A DNA stretch of 64,000 nucleotides, taken from Ectobius pallidus. Taxonomy: Eukaryota; Arthropoda; Insecta; Blattodea; Ectobiidae. Location: positions 55,403,620 through 55,467,619 of the forward strand of contig CAXKWD010000007.1 of assembly GCA_964059195.1 (NCBI GenBank), read 5' to 3'. The position numbers and the translations under genes are program-made. Below, one piece after another: positions 21,701-33,201 of the stretch. Positions within the stretch are counted from its first letter, which is position 1. The number at the start of each line of letters is the position of its first letter. Below the pieces are notes generated by a model. It was not told where the DNA came from. It was given only the letters and a program-made list of their open reading frames with translations, and did not search any database.

Positions 21701-21781
21701 GTGTTGGTTCTTTTAAAAATCCAAAATCTTGAAATGCATTTCGGCATCAGTTATGCCATCATCAGTCGTAATATCCAACAC
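21701..21781 (-). ncRNA. hammerhead-ribozyme-like motif (unit 1)
   Basis: Minus strand, 5'->3': core CTGATGA (21765-21759), an unpaired T, stem II GGCAT / loop AACTG / ATGCC, then GAAA (21742-21739) and TGCATTTC. Box order CTGATGA - stem II - GAAA - stem III is that of a type I hammerhead. Stem III would come from the self-complementary ATGCAT, too short alone but able to pair between two RNA copies, as described for hammerheads in PLEs. An outer stem I helix is possible: TGTTGG/CCAACA with GTGTTGG at 21701-21707 and CCAACAC at 21775-21781 of the plus strand. Weak points are the bulged T after CTGATGA and poor pairing of the inner part of stem I. It lies in every spacer, ~260 bases after the previous stop. 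Confidence 0.65.
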
Positions 21782-21980
21782 TAAAATTAAAAAAGTTTAT
21801 TAACAAGTTTAGAAAAGTAGATCACATGTATGCCTTATTAGATGGAATAATAAAACTGTAGTTATTAAAATATTCTGTGTAGTGTTAAATAATGCAGAGG
21901 TGATGTTATTGCTGTAATTATTGATATCTAGAATTTAATTAGTGTTTATCTATTCTTAACTGTTTTGAAATTTTACTTAC
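21781..21980 (-). other. candidate 200-bp spliceosomal intron in the PLE spacer (unit 1)
   Basis: On the minus strand a strong donor AAC/GTAAGT (21981/21980-21975) lies ~42 bases after the ORF stop. A good acceptor, CTTTTTTAATTTTAG, ends at 21781. TTAAT/CTAAAC branch-like words precede it. The first exonic bases after the acceptor, TGTTGG, lead directly into the hammerhead motif. Introns in the leader of Penelope-type elements are known (Drosophila virilis Penelope). The same boundaries recur at 25507-25706, 29233-29432, 32960-33159, 36686-36885, 38330-38529, 42056-42255, 45783-45982, 49509-49708, 53236-53435, 56962-57161 and 60688-60887. Splicing is inferred from signals only. Confidence 0.45.
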
Positions 21981-22022
21981 GTTATTGTGGAACTGTTGAG
22001 GTGTGCTCTATGAGTAAGCAGT

Positions 22023-24494
22023 TTAGCTACTAGTGAGAGTATTAGAGTGTGTGGGTGAAGTCATACGTAGGCATGTTTCAAAAAGTTCATTTTGGTTAAC
22101 TATGTTTTCGTTAATCAAGTTATGTTTATGTTTAAAAATTTCATACATTTCTAGCGTGTTTAGTTTATGGCTTTTGTTCTGTAGGTGTAGTATTTCTAGT
22201 GACGAATTTATTGTACTAAGAGAATGGTTGTTTGAATTTAAATGTTTAGCATAGGCGGATTTTTCTCTATTAAATTTGAAATCACTTACGTGTTCTGCAA
22301 ATCTTTTCTTGAATGTTCGACCTGTTTGTCCGATATACACTAAGTTGCAATCCGTACATTTCAGTTTATAAACACCACATTGTTCAAAGGGATCATTATT
22401 ATTATTAAGTTTATTTCGTAGTAATCTTTGGGTATTTTTATTGGCTCTGAAACTGATTTGTATGTTATCGGATTTTAATGGTTTTATTATTTTGTGTATT
22501 TTCTGGTCTGTGTAATTGAAAGTGATATATTTTTTAGAGTTAACTTCCTGTTGTGTGTCTGGTTCTAAACGTGATACTGGGTTTTTACTTCTTAGGATTT
22601 GTTTCTTATTCTTATTTAAAATATTGAATACAGTGGATTTTTTGTAACCATTATTAATTGCTATTTGTATTATGGTTTGTAGTTCTTTGTTATAGTCTTT
22701 TTTATTCATGGGGATATTCAGTAATCTATGAATTAGATTTCTTATAGCAGCTAATTTTTGATTGTAAGGGTGGTTAGATTTGTTGTTAATAATATTATCT
22801 GTAAATGTTGGTTTTCTATAGATACTGAAACTTAGACATTTGTTCGTGAATTTTATGCTAATATCAAGATAGTGTAATTCTTTATTCTTGGCTGTTTCAA
22901 GGGTGAAATGCAGGTTACTATGCATGTTATTAAATTGTTGTAGAATTTGATTAACGTTTTGAGTTTTGCAACATAAAATCAGATCATCTACAAATCTTCC
23001 ATAGAAAGTTACGTTATTTTGGATTATTTTATGTATGAGTGTTTCTTCAATTTCTTGTAAAAAGGTTTCGGATAAAATACTGGATAGGGGAGATCCCATA
23101 GCTAGTCCATCTGGTTGTTCATATAGTTTGCCATTAAATTCGAAATAATTTTGATTCAAAATTGTATTAAGGAAATTTGTTAATTGATCTGCATACTGTG
23201 TGCTATCTCCGTTATTAACTAAACGTTTGTGTATAATTTTGAGTGTTTCTTGGATAGGTACATTTGTATATAGATTTTTGATGTCTAAAGATATAATTGT
23301 TTCATCGTTATTAATTTTTATGTTTTTTATTTTATTTACTAGGTCAATTGAATTCTTTAGTGTGTAGGTATTTTTTAGTTCTAATTTGTGTTGTAATAGT
23401 TTTGCTAGTTTCTTGGAAACTTTATACGAAGGAGCATTAATGAAGTTAACTATTGGTCTAATTGGTTCACCTTCTTTATGTAATTTAATTTGGGCTTTTA
23501 GGTTAGGTGGTTTTGGATGCATGGTTAAGCAAGATTTACGTTCATTGTCATTGAGAATGAGATCATTTGTTTTGATGGCTTTTTTAATTTGATTGTAATA
23601 TTTTTCTGTGGGATCTTTATTAATTTCGTTTATGTTATTTTCATTGAAGAAATTTAAGGTTTTTGTTATGTAATCGTCTTTATTAATAAGTATGATGGAA
23701 TTTCCTTTGTCAGCTTTTGTGTTAATTATATTATTTTGTTTCATTTTTTTATTCAGGTTGGTGATTGTTTTTAACTCTTTGTTTTTATTGTTATGGGTAT
23801 CTATAGTTGTGTACGCTTTTTTTAAATTATCAGCTATTTGACTTCTTAGGTTATCTTGTTGTGATAAGTCATATTTAGCTAATGCTGTTTCTGTATCTAT
23901 TGTGATAGATTTTATTTTTTCGTTGGTATGTGGAGTCAAGTTGTGTTTGTAACCTAACTCTAATATTGTATTTTCTTCTGGAGTTAGGTTCAGTGATGAC
24001 AAATTGACGACTCTCGGAAAGAATTTTGCATTATGGTTAGGGTGTAGTGTACTTCGGTTATGGAATTTGGCTTTGTTGTAATTCTGTTTGGTTAATAGTT
24101 TTTCAATTTTCTTGTTTAAGGTGGCGTATTTCTTGTCAGATTCTGTTTTTAGTTTCATTTGTATTTCATTATTAATCGTTGGCCATTCATTTCTAAAGAG
24201 GTGAGCAGCTTCTAGATGTAGTTTGTATAGTTGTTCATTAATGAAGTTCTTTTTTACATATAATAGTTTTATTTCTCTATTAAGCCAAGTTCTTTGTGCT
24301 GTTGTAACAGATTCTATAGCACTACATGTCTTGGTATTAGTTTTTATATTGATGTAATTAGGAACTAAATTTTTTTCCTTACATGTTTTGTTGAAGTATA
24401 TATTAGCAATGGTTTTGTGTAATTTTCTACTAGTGTTGGTATATCTATTAAGAATTTTGGCCTGGCTGGCCCATTGAGTATTAATGAATTTCAT
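22023..24494 (-). CDS. Penelope-like element polyprotein: RT + GIY-YIG endonuclease (unit 1)
   Basis: 823 aa, the usual size for EN-plus PLEs. The N-terminal region (1-250) is K/N-rich, then TKADKGNS (259-266), the conserved PLE box before the RT. RT motifs: RPIVNFINAPSYKVSKKLA (346-364), SLDIKNLYTNVP (402-413, catalytic D404), GLAMGSPLS (463-471) and YGRFVDDLILC (498-508, catalytic D503-D504). LDISIKF then YRKPTFTD and HPYNQK (543-580) close the palm/thumb region. The GIY-YIG nuclease starts CGVYKLKCTDC (706-716, with a C-x2-C pair), YIGQTGR (720-726), R731, EH (734-735), and LEMYE (781-785). RT related to telomerase and the nuclease together define Penelope elements: the nuclease nicks the target and the RT primes on it. 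Start: the first ATG after an in-frame TAG 22 codons upstream. Stop CTA at 22023-22025 on the plus strand. Confidence 0.95.
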   Translation of the reverse strand: MKFINTQWASQAKILNRYTNTSRKLHKTIANIYFNKTCKEKNLVPNYINIKTNTKTCSAIESVTTAQRTWLNREIKLLYVKKNFINEQLYKLHLEAAHLFRNEWPTINNEIQMKLKTESDKKYATLNKKIEKLLTKQNYNKAKFHNRSTLHPNHNAKFFPRVVNLSSLNLTPEENTILELGYKHNLTPHTNEKIKSITIDTETALAKYDLSQQDNLRSQIADNLKKAYTTIDTHNNKNKELKTITNLNKKMKQNNIINTKADKGNSIILINKDDYITKTLNFFNENNINEINKDPTEKYYNQIKKAIKTNDLILNDNERKSCLTMHPKPPNLKAQIKLHKEGEPIRPIVNFINAPSYKVSKKLAKLLQHKLELKNTYTLKNSIDLVNKIKNIKINNDETIISLDIKNLYTNVPIQETLKIIHKRLVNNGDSTQYADQLTNFLNTILNQNYFEFNGKLYEQPDGLAMGSPLSSILSETFLQEIEETLIHKIIQNNVTFYGRFVDDLILCCKTQNVNQILQQFNNMHSNLHFTLETAKNKELHYLDISIKFTNKCLSFSIYRKPTFTDNIINNKSNHPYNQKLAAIRNLIHRLLNIPMNKKDYNKELQTIIQIAINNGYKKSTVFNILNKNKKQILRSKNPVSRLEPDTQQEVNSKKYITFNYTDQKIHKIIKPLKSDNIQISFRANKNTQRLLRNKLNNNNDPFEQCGVYKLKCTDCNLVYIGQTGRTFKKRFAEHVSDFKFNREKSAYAKHLNSNNHSLSTINSSLEILHLQNKSHKLNTLEMYEIFKHKHNLINENIVNQNELFETCLRMTSPTHSNTLTSS

Positions 24495-25426
24495 ATCCTC
24501 TAGTGCTGATAAATATGAGGAATATAAAAGTTTAAGTTTCAGCCTTAAGCACTAGTACAAAATAAGAAACCTAACACGATATTGGAGCTGAAGACGTAGA
24601 AAGTATATAGATTTATATTTTACTGTTATTTATTGTTTCATAACTGTTTTTGATATACAATATAGTCATAAGGATAAAATTACATTATATCATTGCATAT
24701 AAAGCTTAGTAGCTTATTTATAACTAAATTTTGTTATGCAATATAGTCGTAAACACGTTACATTTACATTAATACATTACATTAATAATAAATAATATTG
24801 TTATACAAGTCTATTGTATTGATATAATATATGAACATAATTATATCAATATGTCAAGTAATAAAATTTAATATTAAAATCTTACACAATTAATCACATT
24901 TAATTGCAGTCAAGTAATAAAAAAATTTTATATTAAAATCTCACACAATTAGTCACACTTAATTACAGTCAAATAATAAAATTTTCTATTAAAATCTTAC
25001 ACAATTAGCCACATTTAATTACAGTCTCATCAAAATATGAGTACAGTAAAATACTTGGTTTTCAAATAACTTATCTTTAAAAATTGTGATATATTACCTA
25101 CGAAGGTTAATATTTATTGGATAATAGATTTTTACTGTTTTTTGTTTATTCTTATACTTTCATATTTCATTGCTTAGTTCAATTATAGTGATGGAATCAT
25201 AAGCAAATCTATTAAATGGATGAACTATAAGGTTGTGATAGAGTTGTTTTTGTAATATCACTACTTCACAATTGAAGATGATTACATATTCAGTATATTT
25301 TTTAATTTTAGATAGTCCAAATATCTTTATATTGATAAGTAGTAGGTGTAAATTAATACAAGTTTAAGTTGTCTTGAACTGTTGTATTTGTATCTAGTTT
25401 TAACTTCGTTCTCAGCTCAATATGAT

Positions 25427-25507
25427 GTGTTGGTTCTTTTAAAAATCCAAAATCTTGAAATGCATTTCGGCATCAGTTATGCCATCATCAGTCGTAATAT
25501 CCAACAC
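25427..25507 (-). ncRNA. hammerhead-like motif (unit 2)
   Basis: Same bases as at 21701-21781: CTGATGA, GGCAT/ATGCC stem, GAAA. Confidence 0.65.
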
Positions 25508-25748
25508 TAAAATTAAAAAAGTTTATTAACAAGTTTAGAAAAGTAGATCACATGTATGCCTTATTAGATGGAATAATAAAACTGTAGTTATTAAAATATT
25601 CTGTGTAGTGTTAAATAATGCAGAGGTGATGTTATTGCTGTAATTATTGATATCTAGAATTTAATTAGTGTTTATCTATTCTTAACTGTTTTGAAATTTT
25701 ACTTACGTTATTGTGGAACTGTTGAGGTGTGCTCTATGAGTAAGCAGT

Positions 25749-28220
25749 TTAGCTACTAGTGAGAGTATTAGAGTGTGTGGGTGAAGTCATACGTAGGCAT
25801 GTTTCAAAAAGTTCATTTTGGTTAACTATGTTTTCGTTAATCAAGTTATGTTTATGTTTAAAAATTTCATACATTTCTAGCGTGTTTAGTTTATGGCTTT
25901 TGTTCTGTAGGTGTAGTATTTCTAGTGACGAATTTATTGTACTAAGAGAATGGTTGTTTGAATTTAAATGTTTAGCATAGGCGGATTTTTCTCTATTAAA
26001 TTTGAAATCACTTACGTGTTCTGCAAATCTTTTCTTGAATGTTCGACCTGTTTGTCCGATATACACTAAGTTGCAATCCGTACATTTCAGTTTATAAACA
26101 CCACATTGTTCAAAGGGATCATTATTATTATTAAGTTTATTTCGTAGTAATCTTTGGGTATTTTTATTGGCTCTGAAACTGATTTGTATGTTATCGGATT
26201 TTAATGGTTTTATTATTTTGTGTATTTTCTGGTCTGTGTAATTGAAAGTGATATATTTTTTAGAGTTAACTTCCTGTTGTGTGTCTGGTTCTAAACGTGA
26301 TACTGGGTTTTTACTTCTTAGGATTTGTTTCTTATTCTTATTTAAAATATTGAATACAGTGGATTTTTTGTAACCATTATTAATTGCTATTTGTATTATG
26401 GTTTGTAGTTCTTTGTTATAGTCTTTTTTATTCATGGGGATATTCAGTAATCTATGAATTAGATTTCTTATAGCAGCTAATTTTTGATTGTAAGGGTGGT
26501 TAGATTTGTTGTTAATAATATTATCTGTAAATGTTGGTTTTCTATAGATACTGAAACTTAGACATTTGTTCGTGAATTTTATGCTAATATCAAGATAGTG
26601 TAATTCTTTATTCTTGGCTGTTTCAAGGGTGAAATGCAGGTTACTATGCATGTTATTAAATTGTTGTAGAATTTGATTAACGTTTTGAGTTTTGCAACAT
26701 AAAATCAGATCATCTACAAATCTTCCATAGAAAGTTACGTTATTTTGGATTATTTTATGTATGAGTGTTTCTTCAATTTCTTGTAAAAAGGTTTCGGATA
26801 AAATACTGGATAGGGGAGATCCCATAGCTAGTCCATCTGGTTGTTCATATAGTTTGCCATTAAATTCGAAATAATTTTGATTCAAAATTGTATTAAGGAA
26901 ATTTGTTAATTGATCTGCATACTGTGTGCTATCTCCGTTATTAACTAAACGTTTGTGTATAATTTTGAGTGTTTCTTGGATAGGTACATTTGTATATAGA
27001 TTTTTGATGTCTAAAGATATAATTGTTTCATCGTTATTAATTTTTATGTTTTTTATTTTATTTACTAGGTCAATTGAATTCTTTAGTGTGTAGGTATTTT
27101 TTAGTTCTAATTTGTGTTGTAATAGTTTTGCTAGTTTCTTGGAAACTTTATACGAAGGAGCATTAATGAAGTTAACTATTGGTCTAATTGGTTCACCTTC
27201 TTTATGTAATTTAATTTGGGCTTTTAGGTTAGGTGGTTTTGGATGCATGGTTAAGCAAGATTTACGTTCATTGTCATTGAGAATGAGATCATTTGTTTTG
27301 ATGGCTTTTTTAATTTGATTGTAATATTTTTCTGTGGGATCTTTATTAATTTCGTTTATGTTATTTTCATTGAAGAAATTTAAGGTTTTTGTTATGTAAT
27401 CGTCTTTATTAATAAGTATGATGGAATTTCCTTTGTCAGCTTTTGTGTTAATTATATTATTTTGTTTCATTTTTTTATTCAGGTTGGTGATTGTTTTTAA
27501 CTCTTTGTTTTTATTGTTATGGGTATCTATAGTTGTGTACGCTTTTTTTAAATTATCAGCTATTTGACTTCTTAGGTTATCTTGTTGTGATAAGTCATAT
27601 TTAGCTAATGCTGTTTCTGTATCTATTGTGATAGATTTTATTTTTTCGTTGGTATGTGGAGTCAAGTTGTGTTTGTAACCTAACTCTAATATTGTATTTT
27701 CTTCTGGAGTTAGGTTCAGTGATGACAAATTGACGACTCTCGGAAAGAATTTTGCATTATGGTTAGGGTGTAGTGTACTTCGGTTATGGAATTTGGCTTT
27801 GTTGTAATTCTGTTTGGTTAATAGTTTTTCAATTTTCTTGTTTAAGGTGGCGTATTTCTTGTCAGATTCTGTTTTTAGTTTCATTTGTATTTCATTATTA
27901 ATCGTTGGCCATTCATTTCTAAAGAGGTGAGCAGCTTCTAGATGTAGTTTGTATAGTTGTTCATTAATGAAGTTCTTTTTTACATATAATAGTTTTATTT
28001 CTCTATTAAGCCAAGTTCTTTGTGCTGTTGTAACAGATTCTATAGCACTACATGTCTTGGTATTAGTTTTTATATTGATGTAATTAGGAACTAAATTTTT
28101 TTCCTTACATGTTTTGTTGAAGTATATATTAGCAATGGTTTTGTGTAATTTTCTACTAGTGTTGGTATATCTATTAAGAATTTTGGCCTGGCTGGCCCAT
28201 TGAGTATTAATGAATTTCAT
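25749..28220 (-). CDS. PLE RT + GIY-YIG polyprotein (unit 2)
   Basis: Intact, 823 aa, same protein as unit 1. The preceding spacer differs from that of unit 1 by a T instead of A in the ATTAATAATAAATAAT stretch (around 24786); unit 1 is the only unit with ATTAAAAATAAAT there (21057-21066). Confidence 0.95.
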   Translation of the reverse strand: MKFINTQWASQAKILNRYTNTSRKLHKTIANIYFNKTCKEKNLVPNYINIKTNTKTCSAIESVTTAQRTWLNREIKLLYVKKNFINEQLYKLHLEAAHLFRNEWPTINNEIQMKLKTESDKKYATLNKKIEKLLTKQNYNKAKFHNRSTLHPNHNAKFFPRVVNLSSLNLTPEENTILELGYKHNLTPHTNEKIKSITIDTETALAKYDLSQQDNLRSQIADNLKKAYTTIDTHNNKNKELKTITNLNKKMKQNNIINTKADKGNSIILINKDDYITKTLNFFNENNINEINKDPTEKYYNQIKKAIKTNDLILNDNERKSCLTMHPKPPNLKAQIKLHKEGEPIRPIVNFINAPSYKVSKKLAKLLQHKLELKNTYTLKNSIDLVNKIKNIKINNDETIISLDIKNLYTNVPIQETLKIIHKRLVNNGDSTQYADQLTNFLNTILNQNYFEFNGKLYEQPDGLAMGSPLSSILSETFLQEIEETLIHKIIQNNVTFYGRFVDDLILCCKTQNVNQILQQFNNMHSNLHFTLETAKNKELHYLDISIKFTNKCLSFSIYRKPTFTDNIINNKSNHPYNQKLAAIRNLIHRLLNIPMNKKDYNKELQTIIQIAINNGYKKSTVFNILNKNKKQILRSKNPVSRLEPDTQQEVNSKKYITFNYTDQKIHKIIKPLKSDNIQISFRANKNTQRLLRNKLNNNNDPFEQCGVYKLKCTDCNLVYIGQTGRTFKKRFAEHVSDFKFNREKSAYAKHLNSNNHSLSTINSSLEILHLQNKSHKLNTLEMYEIFKHKHNLINENIVNQNELFETCLRMTSPTHSNTLTSS

Positions 28221-29152
28221 ATCCTCTAGTGCTGATAAATATGAGGAATATAAAAGTTTAAGTTTCAGCCTTAAGCACTAGTACAAAATAAGAAACCTAA
28301 CACGATATTGGAGCTGAAGACGTAGAAAGTATATAGATTTATATTTTACTGTTATTTATTGTTTCATAACTGTTTTTGATATACAATATAGTCATAAGGA
28401 TAAAATTACATTATATCATTGCATATAAAGCTTAGTAGCTTATTTATAACTAAATTTTGTTATGCAATATAGTCGTAAACACGTTACATTTACATTAATA
28501 CATTACATTAATAATAAATAATATTGTTATACAAGTCTATTGTATTGATATAATATATGAACATAATTATATCAATATGTCAAGTAATAAAATTTAATAT
28601 TAAAATCTTACACAATTAATCACATTTAATTGCAGTCAAGTAATAAAAAAATTTTATATTAAAATCTCACACAATTAGTCACACTTAATTACAGTCAAAT
28701 AATAAAATTTTCTATTAAAATCTTACACAATTAGCCACATTTAATTACAGTCTCATCAAAATATGAGTACAGTAAAATACTTGGTTTTCAAATAACTTAT
28801 CTTTAAAAATTGTGATATATTACCTACGAAGGTTAATATTTATTGGATAATAGATTTTTACTGTTTTTTGTTTATTCTTATACTTTCATATTTCATTGCT
28901 TAGTTCAATTATAGTGATGGAATCATAAGCAAATCTATTAAATGGATGAACTATAAGGTTGTGATAGAGTTGTTTTTGTAATATCACTACTTCACAATTG
29001 AAGATGATTACATATTCAGTATATTTTTTAATTTTAGATAGTCCAAATATCTTTATATTGATAAGTAGTAGGTGTAAATTAATACAAGTTTAAGTTGTCT
29101 TGAACTGTTGTATTTGTATCTAGTTTTAACTTCGTTCTCAGCTCAATATGAT

Positions 29153-29233
29153 GTGTTGGTTCTTTTAAAAATCCAAAATCTTGAAATGCATTTCGGCATC
29201 AGTTATGCCATCATCAGTCGTAATATCCAACAC
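29153..29233 (-). ncRNA. hammerhead-like motif (unit 3)
   Basis: Unchanged copy in the spacer next to the frameshifted ORF. Confidence 0.65.
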
Positions 29234-29474
29234 TAAAATTAAAAAAGTTTATTAACAAGTTTAGAAAAGTAGATCACATGTATGCCTTATTAGATGGAAT
29301 AATAAAACTGTAGTTATTAAAATATTCTGTGTAGTGTTAAATAATGCAGAGGTGATGTTATTGCTGTAATTATTGATATCTAGAATTTAATTAGTGTTTA
29401 TCTATTCTTAACTGTTTTGAAATTTTACTTACGTTATTGTGGAACTGTTGAGGTGTGCTCTATGAGTAAGCAGT

Positions 29475-31947
29475 TTAGCTACTAGTGAGAGTATTAGAGT
29501 GTGTGGGTGAAGTCATACGTAGGCATGTTTCAAAAAGTTCATTTTGGTTAACTATGTTTTCGTTAATCAAGTTATGTTTATGTTTAAAAATTTCATACAT
29601 TTCTAGCGTGTTTAGTTTATGGCTTTTGTTCTGTAGGTGTAGTATTTCTAGTGACGAATTTATTGTACTAAGAGAATGGTTGTTTGAATTTAAATGTTTA
29701 GCATAGGCGGATTTTTCTCTATTAAATTTGAAATCACTTACGTGTTCTGCAAATCTTTTCTTGAATGTTCGACCTGTTTGTCCGATATACACTAAGTTGC
29801 AATCCGTACATTTCAGTTTATAAACACCACATTGTTCAAAGGGATCATTATTATTATTAAGTTTATTTCGTAGTAATCTTTGGGTATTTTTATTGGCTCT
29901 GAAACTGATTTGTATGTTATCGGATTTTAATGGTTTTATTATTTTGTGTATTTTCTGGTCTGTGTAATTGAAAGTGATATATTTTTTAGAGTTAACTTCC
30001 TGTTGTGTGTCTGGTTCTAAACGTGATACTGGGTTTTTACTTCTTAGGATTTGTTTCTTATTCTTATTTAAAATATTGAATACAGTGGATTTTTTGTAAC
30101 CATTATTAATTGCTATTTGTATTATGGTTTGTAGTTCTTTGTTATAGTCTTTTTTATTCATGGGGATATTCAGTAATCTATGAATTAGATTTCTTATAGC
30201 AGCTAATTTTTGATTGTAAGGGTGGTTAGATTTGTTGTTAATAATATTATCTGTAAATGTTGGTTTTCTATAGATACTGAAACTTAGACATTTGTTCGTG
30301 AATTTTATGCTAATATCAAGATAGTGTAATTCTTTATTCTTGGTTGTTTCAAGGGTGAAATGCAGGTTACTATGCATGTTATTAAATTGTTGTAGAATTT
30401 GATTAACGTTTTGAGTTTTGCAACATAAAATCAGATCATCTACAAATCTTCCATAGAAAGTTACGTTATTTTGGATTATTTTATGTATGAGTGTTTCTTC
30501 AATTTCTTGTAAAAAGGTTTCGGATAAAATACTGGATAGGGGAGATCCCATAGCTAGTCCATCTGGTTGTTCATATAGTTTGCCATTAAATTCGAAATAA
30601 TTTTGATTCAAAATTGTATTAAGGAAATTTGTTAATTGATCTGCATACTGTGTGCTATCTCCGTTATTAACTAAACGTTTGTGTATAATTTTGAGTGTTT
30701 CTTGGATAGGTACATTTGTATATAGATTTTTGATGTCTAAAGATATAATTGTTTCATCGTTATTAATTTTTATGTTTTTTATTTTATTTACTAGGTCAAT
30801 TGAATTCTTTAGTGTGTAGGTATTTTTTAGTTCTAATTTGTGTTGTAATAGTTTTGCTAGTTTCTTGGAAACTTTATACGAAGGAGCATTAATGAAGTTA
30901 ACTATTGGTCTAATTGGTTCACCTTCTTTATGTAATTTAATTTGGGCTTTTAGGTTAGGTGGTTTTGGATGCATGGTTAAGCAAGATTTACGTTCATTGT
31001 CATTGAGAATGAGATCATTTGTTTTGATGGCTTTTTTAATTTGATTGTAATATTTTTCTGTGGGATCTTTATTAATTTCGTTTATGTTATTTTCATTGAA
31101 GAAATTTAAGGTTTTTGTTATGTAATCGTCTTTATTAATAAGTATGATGGAATTTCCTTTGTCAGCTTTTGTGTTAATTATATTATTTTGTTTCATTTTT
31201 TTATTCAGGTTGGTGATTGTTTTTAACTCTTTGTTTTTATTGTTATGGGTATCTATAGTTGTGTACGCTTTTTTTAAATTATCAGCTATTTGACTTCTTA
31301 GGTTATCTTGTTGTGATAAGTCATATTTAGCTAATGCTGTTTCTGTATCTATTGTGATAGATTTTATTTTTTCGTTGGTATGTGGAGTCAAGTTGTGTTT
31401 GTAACCTAACTCTAATATTGTATTTTCTTCTGGAGTTAGGTTCAGTGATGACAAATTGACGACTCTCGGAAAGAATTTTGCATTATGGTTAGGGTGTAGT
31501 GTACTTCGGTTATGGAATTTGGCTTTGTTGTAATTCTGTTTGGTTAATAGTTTTTCAATTTTCTTGTTTAAGGTGGCGTATTTCTTGTCAGATTCTGTTT
31601 TTAGTTTCATTTGTATTTCATTATTAATCGTTGGCCATTCATTTCTAAAGAGGTGAGCAGCTTCTAGATGTAGTTTGTATAGTTGTTCATTAATGAAGTT
31701 CTTTTTTACATATAATAGTTTTATTTCTCTATTAAGCCAAGTTCTTTGTGCTGTTGTAACAGATTCTATAGCACTACATGTCTTGGTATTAGTTTTTATA
31801 TTGATGTAATTAGGAACTAAATTTTTTTTCCTTACATGTTTTGTTGAAGTATATATTAGCAATGGTTTTGTGTAATTTTCTACTAGTGTTGGTATATCTA
31901 TTAAGAATTTTGGCCTGGCTGGCCCATTGAGTATTAATGAATTTCAT
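29475..31947 (-). pseudogene. PLE polyprotein with N-terminal frameshift (unit 3, type B)
   Basis: The T-run at 31822-31829 has eight T where intact units have seven. Translation from the usual ATG (31947) therefore leaves frame after residue ~41 and meets TAA within a few codons. The rest of the frame is open to the stop, and all RT and GIY-YIG motifs are intact. A shorter protein could start at the Met equivalent to 113, ahead of the RT; the longer open frame begins only with TTG. The copy also carries A535T (base 30344). The same pair of changes occurs in units 7 and 9. Confidence 0.85.
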
Positions 31948-32879
31948 ATCCTCTAGTGCTGATAAATATGAGGAATATAAAAGTTTAAGTTTCAGCCTTA
32001 AGCACTAGTACAAAATAAGAAACCTAACACGATATTGGAGCTGAAGACGTAGAAAGTATATAGATTTATATTTTACTGTTATTTATTGTTTCATAACTGT
32101 TTTTGATATACAATATAGTCATAAGGATAAAATTACATTATATCATTGCATATAAAGCTTAGTAGCTTATTTATAACTAAATTTTGTTATGCAATATAGT
32201 CGTAAACACGTTACATTTACATTAATACATTACATTAATAATAAATAATATTGTTATACAAGTCTATTGTATTGATATAATATATGAACATAATTATATC
32301 AATATGTCAAGTAATAAAATTTAATATTAAAATCTTACACAATTAATCACATTTAATTGCAGTCAAGTAATAAAAAAATTTTATATTAAAATCTCACACA
32401 ATTAGTCACACTTAATTACAGTCAAATAATAAAATTTTCTATTAAAATCTTACACAATTAGCCACATTTAATTACAGTCTCATCAAAATATGAGTACAGT
32501 AAAATACTTGGTTTTCAAATAACTTATCTTTAAAAATTGTGATATATTACCTACGAAGGTTAATATTTATTGGATAATAGATTTTTACTGTTTTTTGTTT
32601 ATTCTTATACTTTCATATTTCATTGCTTAGTTCAATTATAGTGATGGAATCATAAGCAAATCTATTAAATGGATGAACTATAAGGTTGTGATAGAGTTGT
32701 TTTTGTAATATCACTACTTCACAATTGAAGATGATTACATATTCAGTATATTTTTTAATTTTAGATAGTCCAAATATCTTTATATTGATAAGTAGTAGGT
32801 GTAAATTAATACAAGTTTAAGTTGTCTTGAACTGTTGTATTTGTATCTAGTTTTAACTTCGTTCTCAGCTCAATATGAT

Positions 32880-32960
32880 GTGTTGGTTCTTTTAAAAATC
32901 CAAAATCTTGAAATGCATTTCGGCATCAGTTATGCCATCATCAGTCGTAATATCCAACAC
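32880..32960 (-). ncRNA. hammerhead-like motif (unit 4)
   Basis: Unchanged copy. Confidence 0.65.
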
Positions 32961-33201
32961 TAAAATTAAAAAAGTTTATTAACAAGTTTAGAAAAGTAGA
33001 TCACATGTATGCCTTATTAGATGGAATAATAAAACTGTAGTTATTAAAATATTCTGTGTAGTGTTAAATAATGCAGAGGTGATGTTATTGCTGTAATTAT
33101 TGATATCTAGAATTTAATTAGTGTTTATCTATTCTTAACTGTTTTGAAATTTTACTTACGTTATTGTGGAACTGTTGAGGTGTGCTCTATGAGTAAGCAG
33201 T

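Noticed and set aside
22033..22254. Plus-strand 73-aa ORF recurring in every PLE unit
   Set aside because: Antisense shadow of the GIY-YIG coding region. It recurs only because the unit recurs, with no independent protein signal. The 68-aa plus-strand ORF at 23386-23592 and its repeats are rejected for the same reason.
29475..31862. 795-aa ORF with a different N-terminus in type B units
   Set aside because: Its first codon is TTG, and the first residues are out-of-frame sequence before the T-run. It is not a genuine alternative N-terminus.
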